Positions 1 to 7,471 of a stretch of 13,534 nt of DNA are shown here, in pieces (position 1 is the stretch's first letter; each line of letters begins with the position of its first letter). Position numbers and translations under genes: made by a program. The notes beneath the pieces were generated by a model, which saw only the letters and a list, made by a program, of their open reading frames with translations, searched no databases and had not been told where the DNA came from. Origin of the DNA: Marinosulfonomonas sp. (lineage in GTDB: Bacteria > Pseudomonadota > Alphaproteobacteria > Rhodobacterales > Rhodobacteraceae); contig JAHRVD010000197.1 in assembly GCA_019090845.1 (NCBI GenBank), positions 1-13,534 of the forward strand. The letters are read 5' to 3'.

Positions 1-68
1 AGGATACTACGGATTTCATCAGGGTGAAGCGGTTCGATACCAAGTAGATGCTTCTGGCGGAAAGTCAT
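1..68 (-). CDS. pyrB: Aspartate carbamoyltransferase catalytic subunit, N-terminal fragment
   Basis: Aspartate carbamoyltransferase makes N-carbamoyl-aspartate, the first committed intermediate of pyrimidine synthesis, in the cytoplasm. Only the first 22 codons and two bases lie in the window; the gene runs off the left edge. The visible start is MTFRQKHLLGIEPLHPDEIR, which I recognise as the usual opening of alphaproteobacterial PyrB (a short lead, then HLLGIE, then a helix beginning P-D-E-I). The ATG is the complement of 66-68, preceded on the minus strand by a GGGA-type ribosome site at about 74-77 and by a convincing promoter at 94-122. It is divergent from the uracil-DNA glycosylase gene. 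No catalytic residue is in view, so the call depends on N-terminal similarity and gene neighbourhood. Confidence 0.72.
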   Translation of the reverse strand, partial: MTFRQKHLLGIEPLHPDEIRSI

Positions 69-79
69 AACGTCCCATT

Positions 80-93
80 CCTGATTTTTCAGG
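80..93. repeat. Short inverted repeat at the pyrB transcription start
   Basis: CCTGA and TCAGG (80-84 and 89-93) flank a TTTT loop. The element lies directly downstream of the predicted pyrB -10 box, so it covers the expected start point. It could be an operator or a 5' leader hairpin. A related but shorter element, CCAG-TTTT-CTGG, sits at 179-190 upstream of the glycosylase gene. Confidence 0.4.
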
Positions 94-122
94 CTTATAG
101 GGGGCAATAGTTCCTTGGGCAA
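94..122 (-). promoter_or_regulatory. Probable sigma-70 promoter of pyrB
   Basis: On the minus strand a -35 box TTGCCC (complement of 117-122) is followed after exactly 17 bases by a -10 box TATAAG (complement of 94-99). Transcription would start near 86-88, about 20 bases before the pyrB ATG. The assigned boxes are read directly from the sequence; the function is inferred. Confidence 0.6.
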
Positions 123-137
123 GGATGTGTCCCTAAT

Positions 138-147
138 TCATGCATGA
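138..147. repeat. 10-bp perfect palindrome in the pyrB/udg divergent gap
   Basis: TCATGCATGA is a perfect dyad in the gap between the two divergent genes, 78 bases before the glycosylase ATG and upstream of the pyrB -35 box. It is a candidate protein-binding site shared by both genes, but a 10-bp palindrome can occur by chance. Confidence 0.25.
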
Positions 148-225
148 GCGGTGGAAAAAACCCGTGCCGCAAAGTTCGCCAGTTTTCTGGTTTTCGCGAC
201 CGGGCAGGCGCAATAGGCTTGGGAC

Positions 226-1026
226 ATGGATTCGCAAATAGATTTTCATCAGGCAAACGCCTTGCTGGAATGGCAGCTTGAAATGGGTGCCGACGAAGCG
301 ATTTGCGAAAAGCCGCAGAACCGGTTTGAAATGCCAGACGTCGCGCCAAAGGTTCGCACCCCGGCGGCCGCAATCAAACCTGTGCCCGCAAGGGCGCCGC
401 CACCGGACCCGAACCTACCGGTGATGGCCGCCCGCGCCGCGGCCGATGGCGCCAACAGCTTGGCAGATCTGAACGCGGCAATGGCGGCATTTGATCATTG
501 CGAATTGAAACGCGGTGCGAAAACCACCGTATTTGCAGACGGCAACCCCGCTGCGCGTGTCATGGTGATCGGCGAGGCGCCGGGCCGGGACGAGGATATT
601 CAGGGCAAACCGTTTGTTGGACGGGCCGGACAACTGCTGGATAAAATGTTCAGTGCAATCGGGCTTAGCCGCGCCGGCCAGGACGCAGAAGGCGCCCTTT
701 ATATTACAAATATTTTGCCGTGGAGACCGCCACAAAACCGCGATCCTTTACCGGCAGAGATTGCGATGATGCTGCCATTTGTAAAGCGACATGTTGCGCT
801 GGCGCAGCCCGATATCCTTGTTTTGATGGGCAACATTAGCTGTCAGGCGCTTCTGGGAAAAAAGGGCATTACTCGCCTGCGCGGAAATTGGACAGATGCA
901 GTGGATTTGCCGGTTCTGCCGATGTTCCATCCAGCTTTTTTGCTTCGAAACCCGATTGCCAAACGCGATGCCTGGCATGATTTGCTGATGATTAAGGCAC
1001 GCCTTGATAAGGACAGGCCTGAATGA
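226..1026 (+). CDS. Uracil-DNA glycosylase, family-4-like, iron-sulfur ligands mostly absent
   Basis: This enzyme of base-excision repair removes uracil from DNA by cutting the base-sugar bond. The 266-residue protein has a poorly conserved N-terminal region of about 85 residues, rich in Ala and Pro at 41-75, then the glycosylase fold. Visible motifs are GEAPG at 116-120, GKPFVGRAGQLLD at 127-139, YITN at 159-162, RPPQNR at 167-172 and the HPAFLLR motif at 235-241. Family 4 enzymes hold a [4Fe-4S] cluster with four Cys. Here the aligned positions are Phe89, Cys92, Trp166 and Met182, so only one ligand remains and no cluster is expected. Some proteins of this shape are annotated as phage SPO1-type DNA polymerase N-terminal domains. 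The ATG at 226 is the first in frame. The stop overlaps the next start as ATGA. Confidence 0.88.
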   Translation: MDSQIDFHQANALLEWQLEMGADEAICEKPQNRFEMPDVAPKVRTPAAAIKPVPARAPPPDPNLPVMAARAAADGANSLADLNAAMAAFDHCELKRGAKTTVFADGNPAARVMVIGEAPGRDEDIQGKPFVGRAGQLLDKMFSAIGLSRAGQDAEGALYITNILPWRPPQNRDPLPAEIAMMLPFVKRHVALAQPDILVLMGNISCQALLGKKGITRLRGNWTDAVDLPVLPMFHPAFLLRNPIAKRDAWHDLLMIKARLDKDRPE

Positions 1027-1562
1027 AACCTGACGCAACCAAAGAATTCATTCCGGTTCGCATTGCGGTGCTGACCGTGTCTGACACCCGGACCCTGCTG
1101 GATGACAATTCTGGCCAGACGCTGGTGGATCGCATCCAAACTGCCGGTCACATTGTTTCGGTAAGGAAAATCATTGCTGATGAGCGTGCGGACATTGCTG
1201 CACAACTGCGCATCTGGTGTGATGATCCCGATATTGATGTGGTGATTTCCACCGGCGGAACCGGCTTGACCGGGCGTGATGTGACCGTCGAGGCGCATCG
1301 CGATGTCTATGAAAAGGAAATTGAGGCTTTCGCGACAGTTTTCACCATTGTTTCAATGAAAAAGATAGGCACTTCGGCAGTACAAAGCCGCGCCACCGGC
1401 GGCGTGGCGAACGGAACCTATCTTTTTGCACTGCCAGGAAGCCCGGGCGCCTGCAAAGATGCGTGGGACGAAATTCTAGTAAAGCAGTTGGACTATCGCC
1501 ACGGCCCCTGCAACTTTGTCGAGATATTTCCAAGATTGAACGAACATCAGCGACGGAAATAG
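1023..1562 (+). CDS. moaB: MoaB/Mog-type molybdopterin biosynthesis protein
   Basis: The 179-residue protein is a single MoaB/Mog (MoCF-type) domain of the molybdenum cofactor pathway. In the family, Mog activates molybdopterin by adenylation, while the role of E. coli MoaB is less clear. Visible motifs are IAVLTVSDTR at 14-23, STGGTGLTGRD at 76-86 (nucleotide/pterin loop with the conserved Asp86), IGTSAVQSRATGGVANGT at 115-132 and ALPGSPGACKDAW at 136-148. The GTS-QSRA-GVAN block is closer to MoaB than to Mog. Length is usual for the family. The start ATG at 1023 overlaps the glycosylase stop by four bases, so translation is probably coupled. No other cofactor gene is nearby. The closing RHGPCNF resembles the MoaB C-terminus, which supports an intact gene. 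Confidence 0.9.
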   Translation: MKPDATKEFIPVRIAVLTVSDTRTLLDDNSGQTLVDRIQTAGHIVSVRKIIADERADIAAQLRIWCDDPDIDVVISTGGTGLTGRDVTVEAHRDVYEKEIEAFATVFTIVSMKKIGTSAVQSRATGGVANGTYLFALPGSPGACKDAWDEILVKQLDYRHGPCNFVEIFPRLNEHQRRK

Positions 1563-1589
1563 CTGATTTGAACGTAACACCATTGTGGA

Positions 1590-1618
1590 TTGGACAATGT
1601 CCTGCCCTGCGCTAGTGT
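1590..1618 (+). promoter_or_regulatory. Probable promoter of the RND efflux operon, with embedded inverted repeat
   Basis: A TTGGAC box at 1590-1595 is separated by 17 bases from TAGTGT at 1613-1618, a pairing that fits alphaproteobacterial housekeeping promoters. GGACA-A-TGTCC, an 11-base inverted repeat at 1592-1602, overlaps the -35 box and would suit a repressor. The moaB stop is at 1560-1562 and I see no terminator hairpin with a T-run before this site. Confidence 0.45.
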
Positions 1619-1656
1619 TGGTTGGTCCCTTTGGATAATAAATAGGCCTGTCTGAT

Positions 1657-3126
1657 ATGCGATTTCTGCGCCGCAGCCTTGTGGGTATATTTCTGTTGTC
1701 CCTGACATTGGGATTGCTGGCTTGGGCCGGGAACACTTTCTATGGTGCATTACAGGTCCGCTGGGCTGAAGAACAAAGAACCAGGCCAGCGCGTGAACGG
1801 ATTTTTGCGGTCAATGTGATCCGGATACAACCCCAGACAATCACACCGGTTCTGACCAGTTTCGGCGATGTTCGCAGTCAGCGTATGCTTGATCTGCGCG
1901 CCGCAACGGGGGGCATGATCGTAGAACTTGCTGACAGTTTTGAAGAAGGCGGCGAAGTTACGGGCGGGCAGTTGCTGGCGCGAATTGATCCATCGGATGC
2001 CCAAAGCGCGCTGGATGTAGCTGGTGCGGATTTGCAAGAGGCAAAGGCAGAACTGCGTGACGGTTCGCGCACTTTGGCGCTGGCTTTGGACGAGCTTGCT
2101 TCGGCCAGGGATCAGGTTCGGTTGCGAGAACGGGCAATGGCGCGCCAAAAAGATTTGCTAGACCGCGGTGTTGGCACCGAGGCTGCGGTGGAAAACGCAG
2201 AGCTTGCGGTTTCCGCGGCCAAACAGGCGGTGTTGTCACGCCGACAGGCGATTGCCAGCGCTGAAGCACGGATGGATCAGGCCAAAACATCTTTGGCGCG
2301 GAAAAACATTAATTTGGCCAACTCAGAGCGCGCTTTGGCCGAGACACAAATATTTGCCGGTTTTTCTGGCACATTGGCCGAAGTTTCTGCGGTGCAAGGT
2401 GGTTTGGTCGCCAACAACGAACGATTGGCGCAGCTTGTCGATACGCAAGCACTGGAAGTGGCGTTTCGTGTTTCAACGCCGCAATATACCCGGCTGCTGG
2501 ACAACGAGGGAAACCTTCTGCGGGCTGAAGTAACGGTTTCGCTCGATATTTTCGGCGTTGACCTTACGACCAAAGGGCGAATTTCGCGCGAAAGCGCCGC
2601 TGTGGGTGCGGGGCAGACCGGCCGGTTGTTGTTTGCGCGCATAGATGACGCCAAAGGCTTTCGGCCGGGTGATTTTGCAACGGTCAAAATAACCGAGCCT
2701 GCTTTGGACTTTGTGGTCCGGGTTCCGGCTTCGGCGGTATTATCAAGTTCGATGGTGCTGGTTGTTGGTGAAGGCGACCGGCTGGAAGTTGCGCCGGTGC
2801 AGATTTTGCGCAGTCAGGGTGATGATGTGATTATCAGCGCGCGCGGCCTTGCCGGGCGCGACATCGTTGCCGAGACGTCGCCGCTGTTGGGTGCAGGCAT
2901 TCGGGTGCGCCCGACGGCACCGCCATCAGCCAATGGCCAGCCGGCTGCCCCAAGCGGGCCAGATATGGTCGAGTTGTCCGCAGAACGGCGCGCAAAGCTG
3001 GTCGCGTTTATCGAAGGCAACAAACTCATTCCAGCAGATGCCAAGGAACGTCTGCTTGGGCAATTGAAGGAAACCAAGGTTCCGGCGCGAATGGTGGAAC
3101 GCATTGAATCCCGGATGGGTGGCTGA
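1657..3126 (+). CDS. RND efflux periplasmic adaptor (membrane fusion protein, HlyD/AcrA type)
   Basis: This 489-residue adaptor should link the inner-membrane permease encoded next to an outer-membrane channel. An uncleaved N-terminal membrane segment (about 7-25, after MRFLRR) anchors it. A first lipoyl half lies near 75-110 (LRAATGGMIVEL, then GGQLLARIDPSD), followed by a long Ala/Arg/Glu-rich alpha-helical hairpin at about 113-230 with coiled-coil character, a second lipoyl half at about 231-262 (IFAGFSGTLAEV, VVANNERLAQLVD-like) and beta-barrel sequence with FRPGDFATVKI at 335-345. An additional tail is present: a Pro/Ala linker at about 419-435 and a charged, probably helical segment at 438-489. 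No outer-membrane factor gene is in the window, so the channel must be encoded elsewhere. The substrate cannot be told from sequence. The gap to the permease gene is two bases. Confidence 0.92.
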   Translation: MRFLRRSLVGIFLLSLTLGLLAWAGNTFYGALQVRWAEEQRTRPARERIFAVNVIRIQPQTITPVLTSFGDVRSQRMLDLRAATGGMIVELADSFEEGGEVTGGQLLARIDPSDAQSALDVAGADLQEAKAELRDGSRTLALALDELASARDQVRLRERAMARQKDLLDRGVGTEAAVENAELAVSAAKQAVLSRRQAIASAEARMDQAKTSLARKNINLANSERALAETQIFAGFSGTLAEVSAVQGGLVANNERLAQLVDTQALEVAFRVSTPQYTRLLDNEGNLLRAEVTVSLDIFGVDLTTKGRISRESAAVGAGQTGRLLFARIDDAKGFRPGDFATVKITEPALDFVVRVPASAVLSSSMVLVVGEGDRLEVAPVQILRSQGDDVIISARGLAGRDIVAETSPLLGAGIRVRPTAPPSANGQPAAPSGPDMVELSAERRAKLVAFIEGNKLIPADAKERLLGQLKETKVPARMVERIESRMGG

Positions 3127-3128
3127 TC

Positions 3129-6100
3129 GTGGCGAGGCGGGTTTATAGCGTTGCCGGTGGTGCGCTTTCGTATTTCACCCGGCATGGCACGGCGGCCAAC
3201 CTGTTATTGGTGATCCTGCTGGCTGCAGGGATCGCTGCGTTTCCCCGCATGCGGACCCAGTTTTTTCCCGATATCATAATCGACAACGTATATGTCTCGG
3301 TTAATTGGGATGGCGCCGGGGCCGAAGATGTCGATCAGGCGATAGTTCAACTGATGGAGCCAGCATTGTTGGCTGTTGAGGGCGTCGAGGGTTCCCGCGC
3401 CACATCGCGCGAAGGCCGCGCCAATATTACATTGGATTTCGAACCTGACTGGGACATGGCGCGGGCGGCTGATGACGTGCAGGCGGCGGTCGATGCGATC
3501 AACAACCTGCCGGAAGATGCCGACGATCCCTTTGTGCGCCGTGGGGCCTGGCGCGACCGGGTAACTGACGTTGTTATCACGGGCCCTGTGGGGCTTGATC
3601 AACTGGGGCGATTTGCTGACGAACTAGTGGTCCGGCTGTTTGCAGTCGGTGTAACGCGCACGACCATCCAAGGGGTCGCGGCGCCCGAAACGATCGTCGA
3701 AGTTCCGTCAATTTCGCTGATCCAGAATAACATAACCATGGCCGAGATCGCCGCAGCGATTGCACAGGAAGCCGAGGCCGATCCCGCCGGGGATGTGGGC
3801 AGCGGCAATGCCCGCGTGCGCACCGGGATCGCCAAACGCAGCGCGGGCGACATCGCCGCGATAGTTTTGCGCTCTAACCCAGACCGCTCCAAACTAACCA
3901 TTGGTGATGTAGCGCGGGTGCGCATCGAGGGCATCGACCGGGACAGGGCCTATTTCGTCGCCGACGACCCGGCAATCTCTATTCGGATTGACCGGGCCGA
4001 CCGGGGCGATGCAATAAAAATTCAGCGTCAGGTCGAAGACGTGGTTGCTGAAATGCAATTGGCGCTTCCGTCTCAGGTTCGGATGGACCTGATCCGAACC
4101 CGCGCCGAGATGATATCGGGCCGCCTGAACATCCTGCTGGATAACGGTCTGATGGGTCTTGGTCTGGTCCTTTTGCTGTTGTTTTTGTTCCTGAACGCCC
4201 GCACCGCCTTTTGGGTGGCCGCCGGAATTCCGGTTGCAATGACGGCTACCATTGCGATCATGTATTTGTCCGGGCTGACCCTTAACATGATGTCGCTTTT
4301 TGCGCTGATAATTACATTGGGCATCGTCGTGGACGACGCGATCGTGGTTGGCGAACACGCCGATTTTAGGGTGCGCAGGCTTGGGGAACCGGCAGTTGTT
4401 GCCGCCGAGAATGCAGCCCGTCGCATGTTTGCGCCGGTGTTTTCGGCCACGATTACAACGATTATTGCGTTTTTCGGGTTAGTGGCAATCGGTGGGCGGT
4501 TCGGCTCACTGATCGCAGATATTCCGTTCACCGTGATCGTCGTCTTGTCCGCATCGCTCGTCGAGTGTTTCCTGATCCTGCCCAAACACATGAGCCACGC
4601 GCTGGCGCATTCTGCCAAACAACACTGGTATGACTGGCCCAGTCGGGTCGTGAATATCGGGTTTTCATGGTTTCGCGATGTCATATTTCGCAGGTTAATG
4701 CGGCTTGTGATCTGGGCGCGCTATCCGGTCTTTTCAATGGCTCTCGTGATACTTGCTATTCAGGTTTCAGTTTTTCTTCGTGGAGATGTCCAGTTTCGCT
4801 TTTTTAACGCACCCGAACGCGGATCGGTGTCGGGCAACTTTGCCATGGCACCGGGGGCCAATAAGGATGACGGGCTGGCGATGATGCGCGAATTGCAGCG
4901 CGCAACCGAGGAAGTTGGCAACAAATACGAACAGGAACACGGCACCAATCCGCTTGATTATGTGATCGCGCAAATCGGCGGCAGTTCTGGCAGGGGTCTG
5001 GCCGGTTCGGACACCAAGGAGCGCTGGCAACTGGGTGCCATTTCGATTGAATTGATACCGGCCGATGAACGCCCGTATTCGTCTTTTGCGTTTATTGCCG
5101 AGTTGCAGGACGCCGTTCGCCAGCATCCAATGGCCGAAACTGTTAGCTTTCGGGGTTGGCGTTCCGGTCCGGGCGGTGATGCACTGGATGTGGAACTGTT
5201 TGGGGCGAATGCCGACACATTGAAGGCAGCAGCCGAGGCCCTGATCACCCAGCTGTTGCAGTTTCCAGAAGTATCGGCGCTGGAAGACAGTCTGGCGTAT
5301 GACAAAGACGAGCTGGTGTTAGAGCTGACGCCACAGGGGCAGGCGCTTGGCATTAGGATCGACGGGCTTGGGCGAGTTTTGCGCGACCGCCTGAACGGAA
5401 TTGAGGCCGCGACCTATCCCGATGGCGCCCGCTCTGCCGCGATCCGGGTGGAACTGCCTAAAGATGAACTGACGGCAGATTTTCTGGAACGGACCAAGGT
5501 GCGATCCGAGGCGGGAAACTATGTGAACCTTGTTGATATCGTGTCGGTTACGACGCGGTCGGGGTTTTCTACTGTGCGGCGCGAAAACGGGCTGCGGCTG
5601 GTGAATGTCACTGGTGATATTTCCGAGGATGATCCCGAGCGTGCCACTGAAATAATGACGGTACTGGAAGAAACGATACTGCCAAAGATCGAAGAAGACT
5701 TCGGCGTGGCGTGGCGACTGTCCGGGCTGGCGGAGCAGGAAAATGCTTTCCTCAATGATGCGCTCGTTGGATTCATTTTGTGCCTGCTGGGAATTTTTCT
5801 AACCCTTGCCTGGATTTTTTCCAGCTGGACGCGGCCAATTGTCGTGATGATTATCATCCCATTCGGGTTAGTCGGGGCGATATACGGGCATGTGGCGTGG
5901 GACGTTCCGCTGTCGATGTTTTCGATAATAGGTCTGATCGGGATGACGGGTATCATTATCAATGATTCCATCGTGTTGGTGACAACCGTCGATGAATATG
6001 CAAAAGAGCGCGGCCTTATACCTGCAATCGTGGAGGGCACCGCAGACCGGTTGCGCCCGGTGTTGTTGACCACCCTTACGACGGTTCTTGGGCTTAGCCC

Positions 6101-6536
6101 GCTACTGTTTGAAAAGTCGCAGGATGCACAGTTCCTGAAACCCACGGTGATCACTTTGGTTTACGGGCTTGGGTTCGGATTGGTGCTGGTTTTGCTGGTG
6201 GTTCCGGCGGTGTTGGCGATGCAACAGGATATCGGCAGGCAATTTGGCGCAATGGGGCGTGGGCTGCGAATAGCGCGCAGAACCGGCCGCGTTGGTGTTC
6301 TTAGCTGGATCGGCGTTGTGGGGACTGTTGCATGGTTTGCCCTGACACTTGGTCCGGCAATCCTGTCGGGCCAGCTATCTGGCACTTTAATGGCAATTTT
6401 GGCATTACCTTCAGGCCTGCCTTTGATGCCGACCGCGTTTGGTCTGTTTGCCGCAGGTTTGGCTGTCCAGATGGTGCTGCTTTATTTGCTGGGGGCGGTG
6501 CTTGGATTGATCGCGCGGCGGACAGCTTCGGGTTAA
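3129..6536 (+). CDS. RND efflux permease (AcrB-like), with C-terminal extension
   Basis: This 1135-residue inner-membrane pump of the AcrB/MexB superfamily exports substrates using the proton gradient. It begins with GTG at 3129, two bases after the adaptor stop. TM1 is about 22-38, followed by a periplasmic porter region, then TM2-6 from about 338 to 485. TM4 carries the paired acids in GIVVDDAIVVGEH (Asp402, Asp403), which match AcrB Asp407/Asp408. The second half repeats this plan (TM7 about 532-550, porter domain, TM8-12 about 876-1030). At the place of AcrB Lys940 the protein has Asn945 (GIIINDSIVLV), as in several divergent RND groups. After TM12 a further ~105 residues hold about two more hydrophobic segments (about 1056-1080 and 1104-1128), beyond the usual AcrB end. 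The stop overlaps that of the convergent gene. Substrate unknown. Confidence 0.93.
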   Translation: MARRVYSVAGGALSYFTRHGTAANLLLVILLAAGIAAFPRMRTQFFPDIIIDNVYVSVNWDGAGAEDVDQAIVQLMEPALLAVEGVEGSRATSREGRANITLDFEPDWDMARAADDVQAAVDAINNLPEDADDPFVRRGAWRDRVTDVVITGPVGLDQLGRFADELVVRLFAVGVTRTTIQGVAAPETIVEVPSISLIQNNITMAEIAAAIAQEAEADPAGDVGSGNARVRTGIAKRSAGDIAAIVLRSNPDRSKLTIGDVARVRIEGIDRDRAYFVADDPAISIRIDRADRGDAIKIQRQVEDVVAEMQLALPSQVRMDLIRTRAEMISGRLNILLDNGLMGLGLVLLLLFLFLNARTAFWVAAGIPVAMTATIAIMYLSGLTLNMMSLFALIITLGIVVDDAIVVGEHADFRVRRLGEPAVVAAENAARRMFAPVFSATITTIIAFFGLVAIGGRFGSLIADIPFTVIVVLSASLVECFLILPKHMSHALAHSAKQHWYDWPSRVVNIGFSWFRDVIFRRLMRLVIWARYPVFSMALVILAIQVSVFLRGDVQFRFFNAPERGSVSGNFAMAPGANKDDGLAMMRELQRATEEVGNKYEQEHGTNPLDYVIAQIGGSSGRGLAGSDTKERWQLGAISIELIPADERPYSSFAFIAELQDAVRQHPMAETVSFRGWRSGPGGDALDVELFGANADTLKAAAEALITQLLQFPEVSALEDSLAYDKDELVLELTPQGQALGIRIDGLGRVLRDRLNGIEAATYPDGARSAAIRVELPKDELTADFLERTKVRSEAGNYVNLVDIVSVTTRSGFSTVRRENGLRLVNVTGDISEDDPERATEIMTVLEETILPKIEEDFGVAWRLSGLAEQENAFLNDALVGFILCLLGIFLTLAWIFSSWTRPIVVMIIIPFGLVGAIYGHVAWDVPLSMFSIIGLIGMTGIIINDSIVLVTTVDEYAKERGLIPAIVEGTADRLRPVLLTTLTTVLGLSPLLFEKSQDAQFLKPTVITLVYGLGFGLVLVLLVVPAVLAMQQDIGRQFGAMGRGLRIARRTGRVGVLSWIGVVGTVAWFALTLGPAILSGQLSGTLMAILALPSGLPLMPTAFGLFAAGLAVQMVLLYLLGAVLGLIARRTASG

Positions 6537-7357
6537 CTGGCGCCGCACCCCAGAATATCGACTGCACCGCCTGCACCCAGAACCGTGATGCGCACCTGTG
6601 AACGATCCAGCAGGAATGGCTGCGCGTTTGCAGGCACCAAATCGGCCCGGGCTACCAGCCTGCCGCCCTGCCGTTTTGCGTTTGGTTGGGATACCCAGAT
6701 CGACTTGTCGGGCAATTCAACGACGACATATTCGGCCTGCCCCAGACGCGGCATGTCAATTTGCGTCGTCAGGCGCAGCCCGTCGGAAATTGGGTCAACC
6801 TGACAGGTTACTGATTTAACGCCAGCTTTGCGGCCGTCCACGGGTTGATTTTGAATGCTCTTGTTGATGGCATCGTCAACGACACCGGGCACGCTCAGAT
6901 CACCCGACAATTTAACCGAAATCGGAATGCAGATGTCCTCGCACACACCAATTTCCAACTTTGCGCGCAAAGTGATTGGCCAGTTCCCTTTTCGGCGCGG
7001 TGTGATTTCAATCGGAATTACGATGTCGCCATCATAGCCGATCGAGCGTATTCCGTTGATGTGATAGACATTGGGCGTCGGCCAGATGATTTTCACAGAG
7101 CCAAGGTTTTTAGAACCCGACCAGTTGAACTGCGGTGGAATCCCAGCCTCGCCCGGTGCACGCCAGTAGGTTTTCCAACCCTTTGCCAATTCGATGCGAA
7201 CCCCGGCGAGGTGGCGTCCATCGTTGGTCCGCCATCCCGGTAGAATCGACACTTTTGCAATGTCTTCTGGCAAGACCGGGCTCTGTGCCCAACCAATTGC
7301 GGGCAGTAAAAACAAGGCCAATGCGGCCAACAGAGATTTTATATACGCGCCGGACAT
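6533..7357 (-). CDS. Exported protein with a DsbD N-terminal-like domain
   Basis: The 274-residue protein has a signal peptide (hydrophobic 7-20, likely cleavage after AIGWA near 24), so it should act in the periplasm. The mature part resembles the N-terminal immunoglobulin-like domain of DsbD/ScsB-type thiol reductases (PF11412 type): GWKTYWRAPGEAGIPP at 60-75, YDGDIVIPI at 108-116 and the Cys motif GVCEDICIP at 137-145 (Cys139, Cys143). A second half contains Cys185 and Cys271, which could form another pair. The eight-helix membrane part and thioredoxin domain of full DsbD are missing, so it cannot relay electrons from the cytoplasm alone. It may be a periplasmic thiol or metal-related partner protein. 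It is convergent with the RND permease, sharing TTAA. Function beyond the domain assignment is inference. Confidence 0.82.
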   Translation of the reverse strand: MSGAYIKSLLAALALFLLPAIGWAQSPVLPEDIAKVSILPGWRTNDGRHLAGVRIELAKGWKTYWRAPGEAGIPPQFNWSGSKNLGSVKIIWPTPNVYHINGIRSIGYDGDIVIPIEITPRRKGNWPITLRAKLEIGVCEDICIPISVKLSGDLSVPGVVDDAINKSIQNQPVDGRKAGVKSVTCQVDPISDGLRLTTQIDMPRLGQAEYVVVELPDKSIWVSQPNAKRQGGRLVARADLVPANAQPFLLDRSQVRITVLGAGGAVDILGCGAS

Positions 7358-7471
7358 AAACCGTATTTAGGCTTCTGGCCCGTGAAGTGAAATCACATTT
7401 GGGCGATGTGGCTGCGGGTGTGGCTTTTGGCACCCTTGATTTTCGCCGGTTCGTGGCGCCATGATCGGGAT

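Noticed and set aside
1563..1656. Small RNA or short peptide gene between moaB and the adaptor gene
   Set aside because: Only promoter-like boxes and one small dyad are seen; no coding frame with a ribosome site and no terminator hairpin.
4073..4684. 203-codon minus-strand frame inside the RND permease gene
   Set aside because: Composition (Ser, Thr, Arg rich) is that of an antisense frame over membrane-helix codons; the permease is intact through this region.
7406..7471. In-frame upstream extension of yqgE
   Set aside because: The added residues (rich in Trp, Leu and Arg) are not family-like and YqgE proteins begin close to the LTGKLL motif, so ATG 7472 is preferred.
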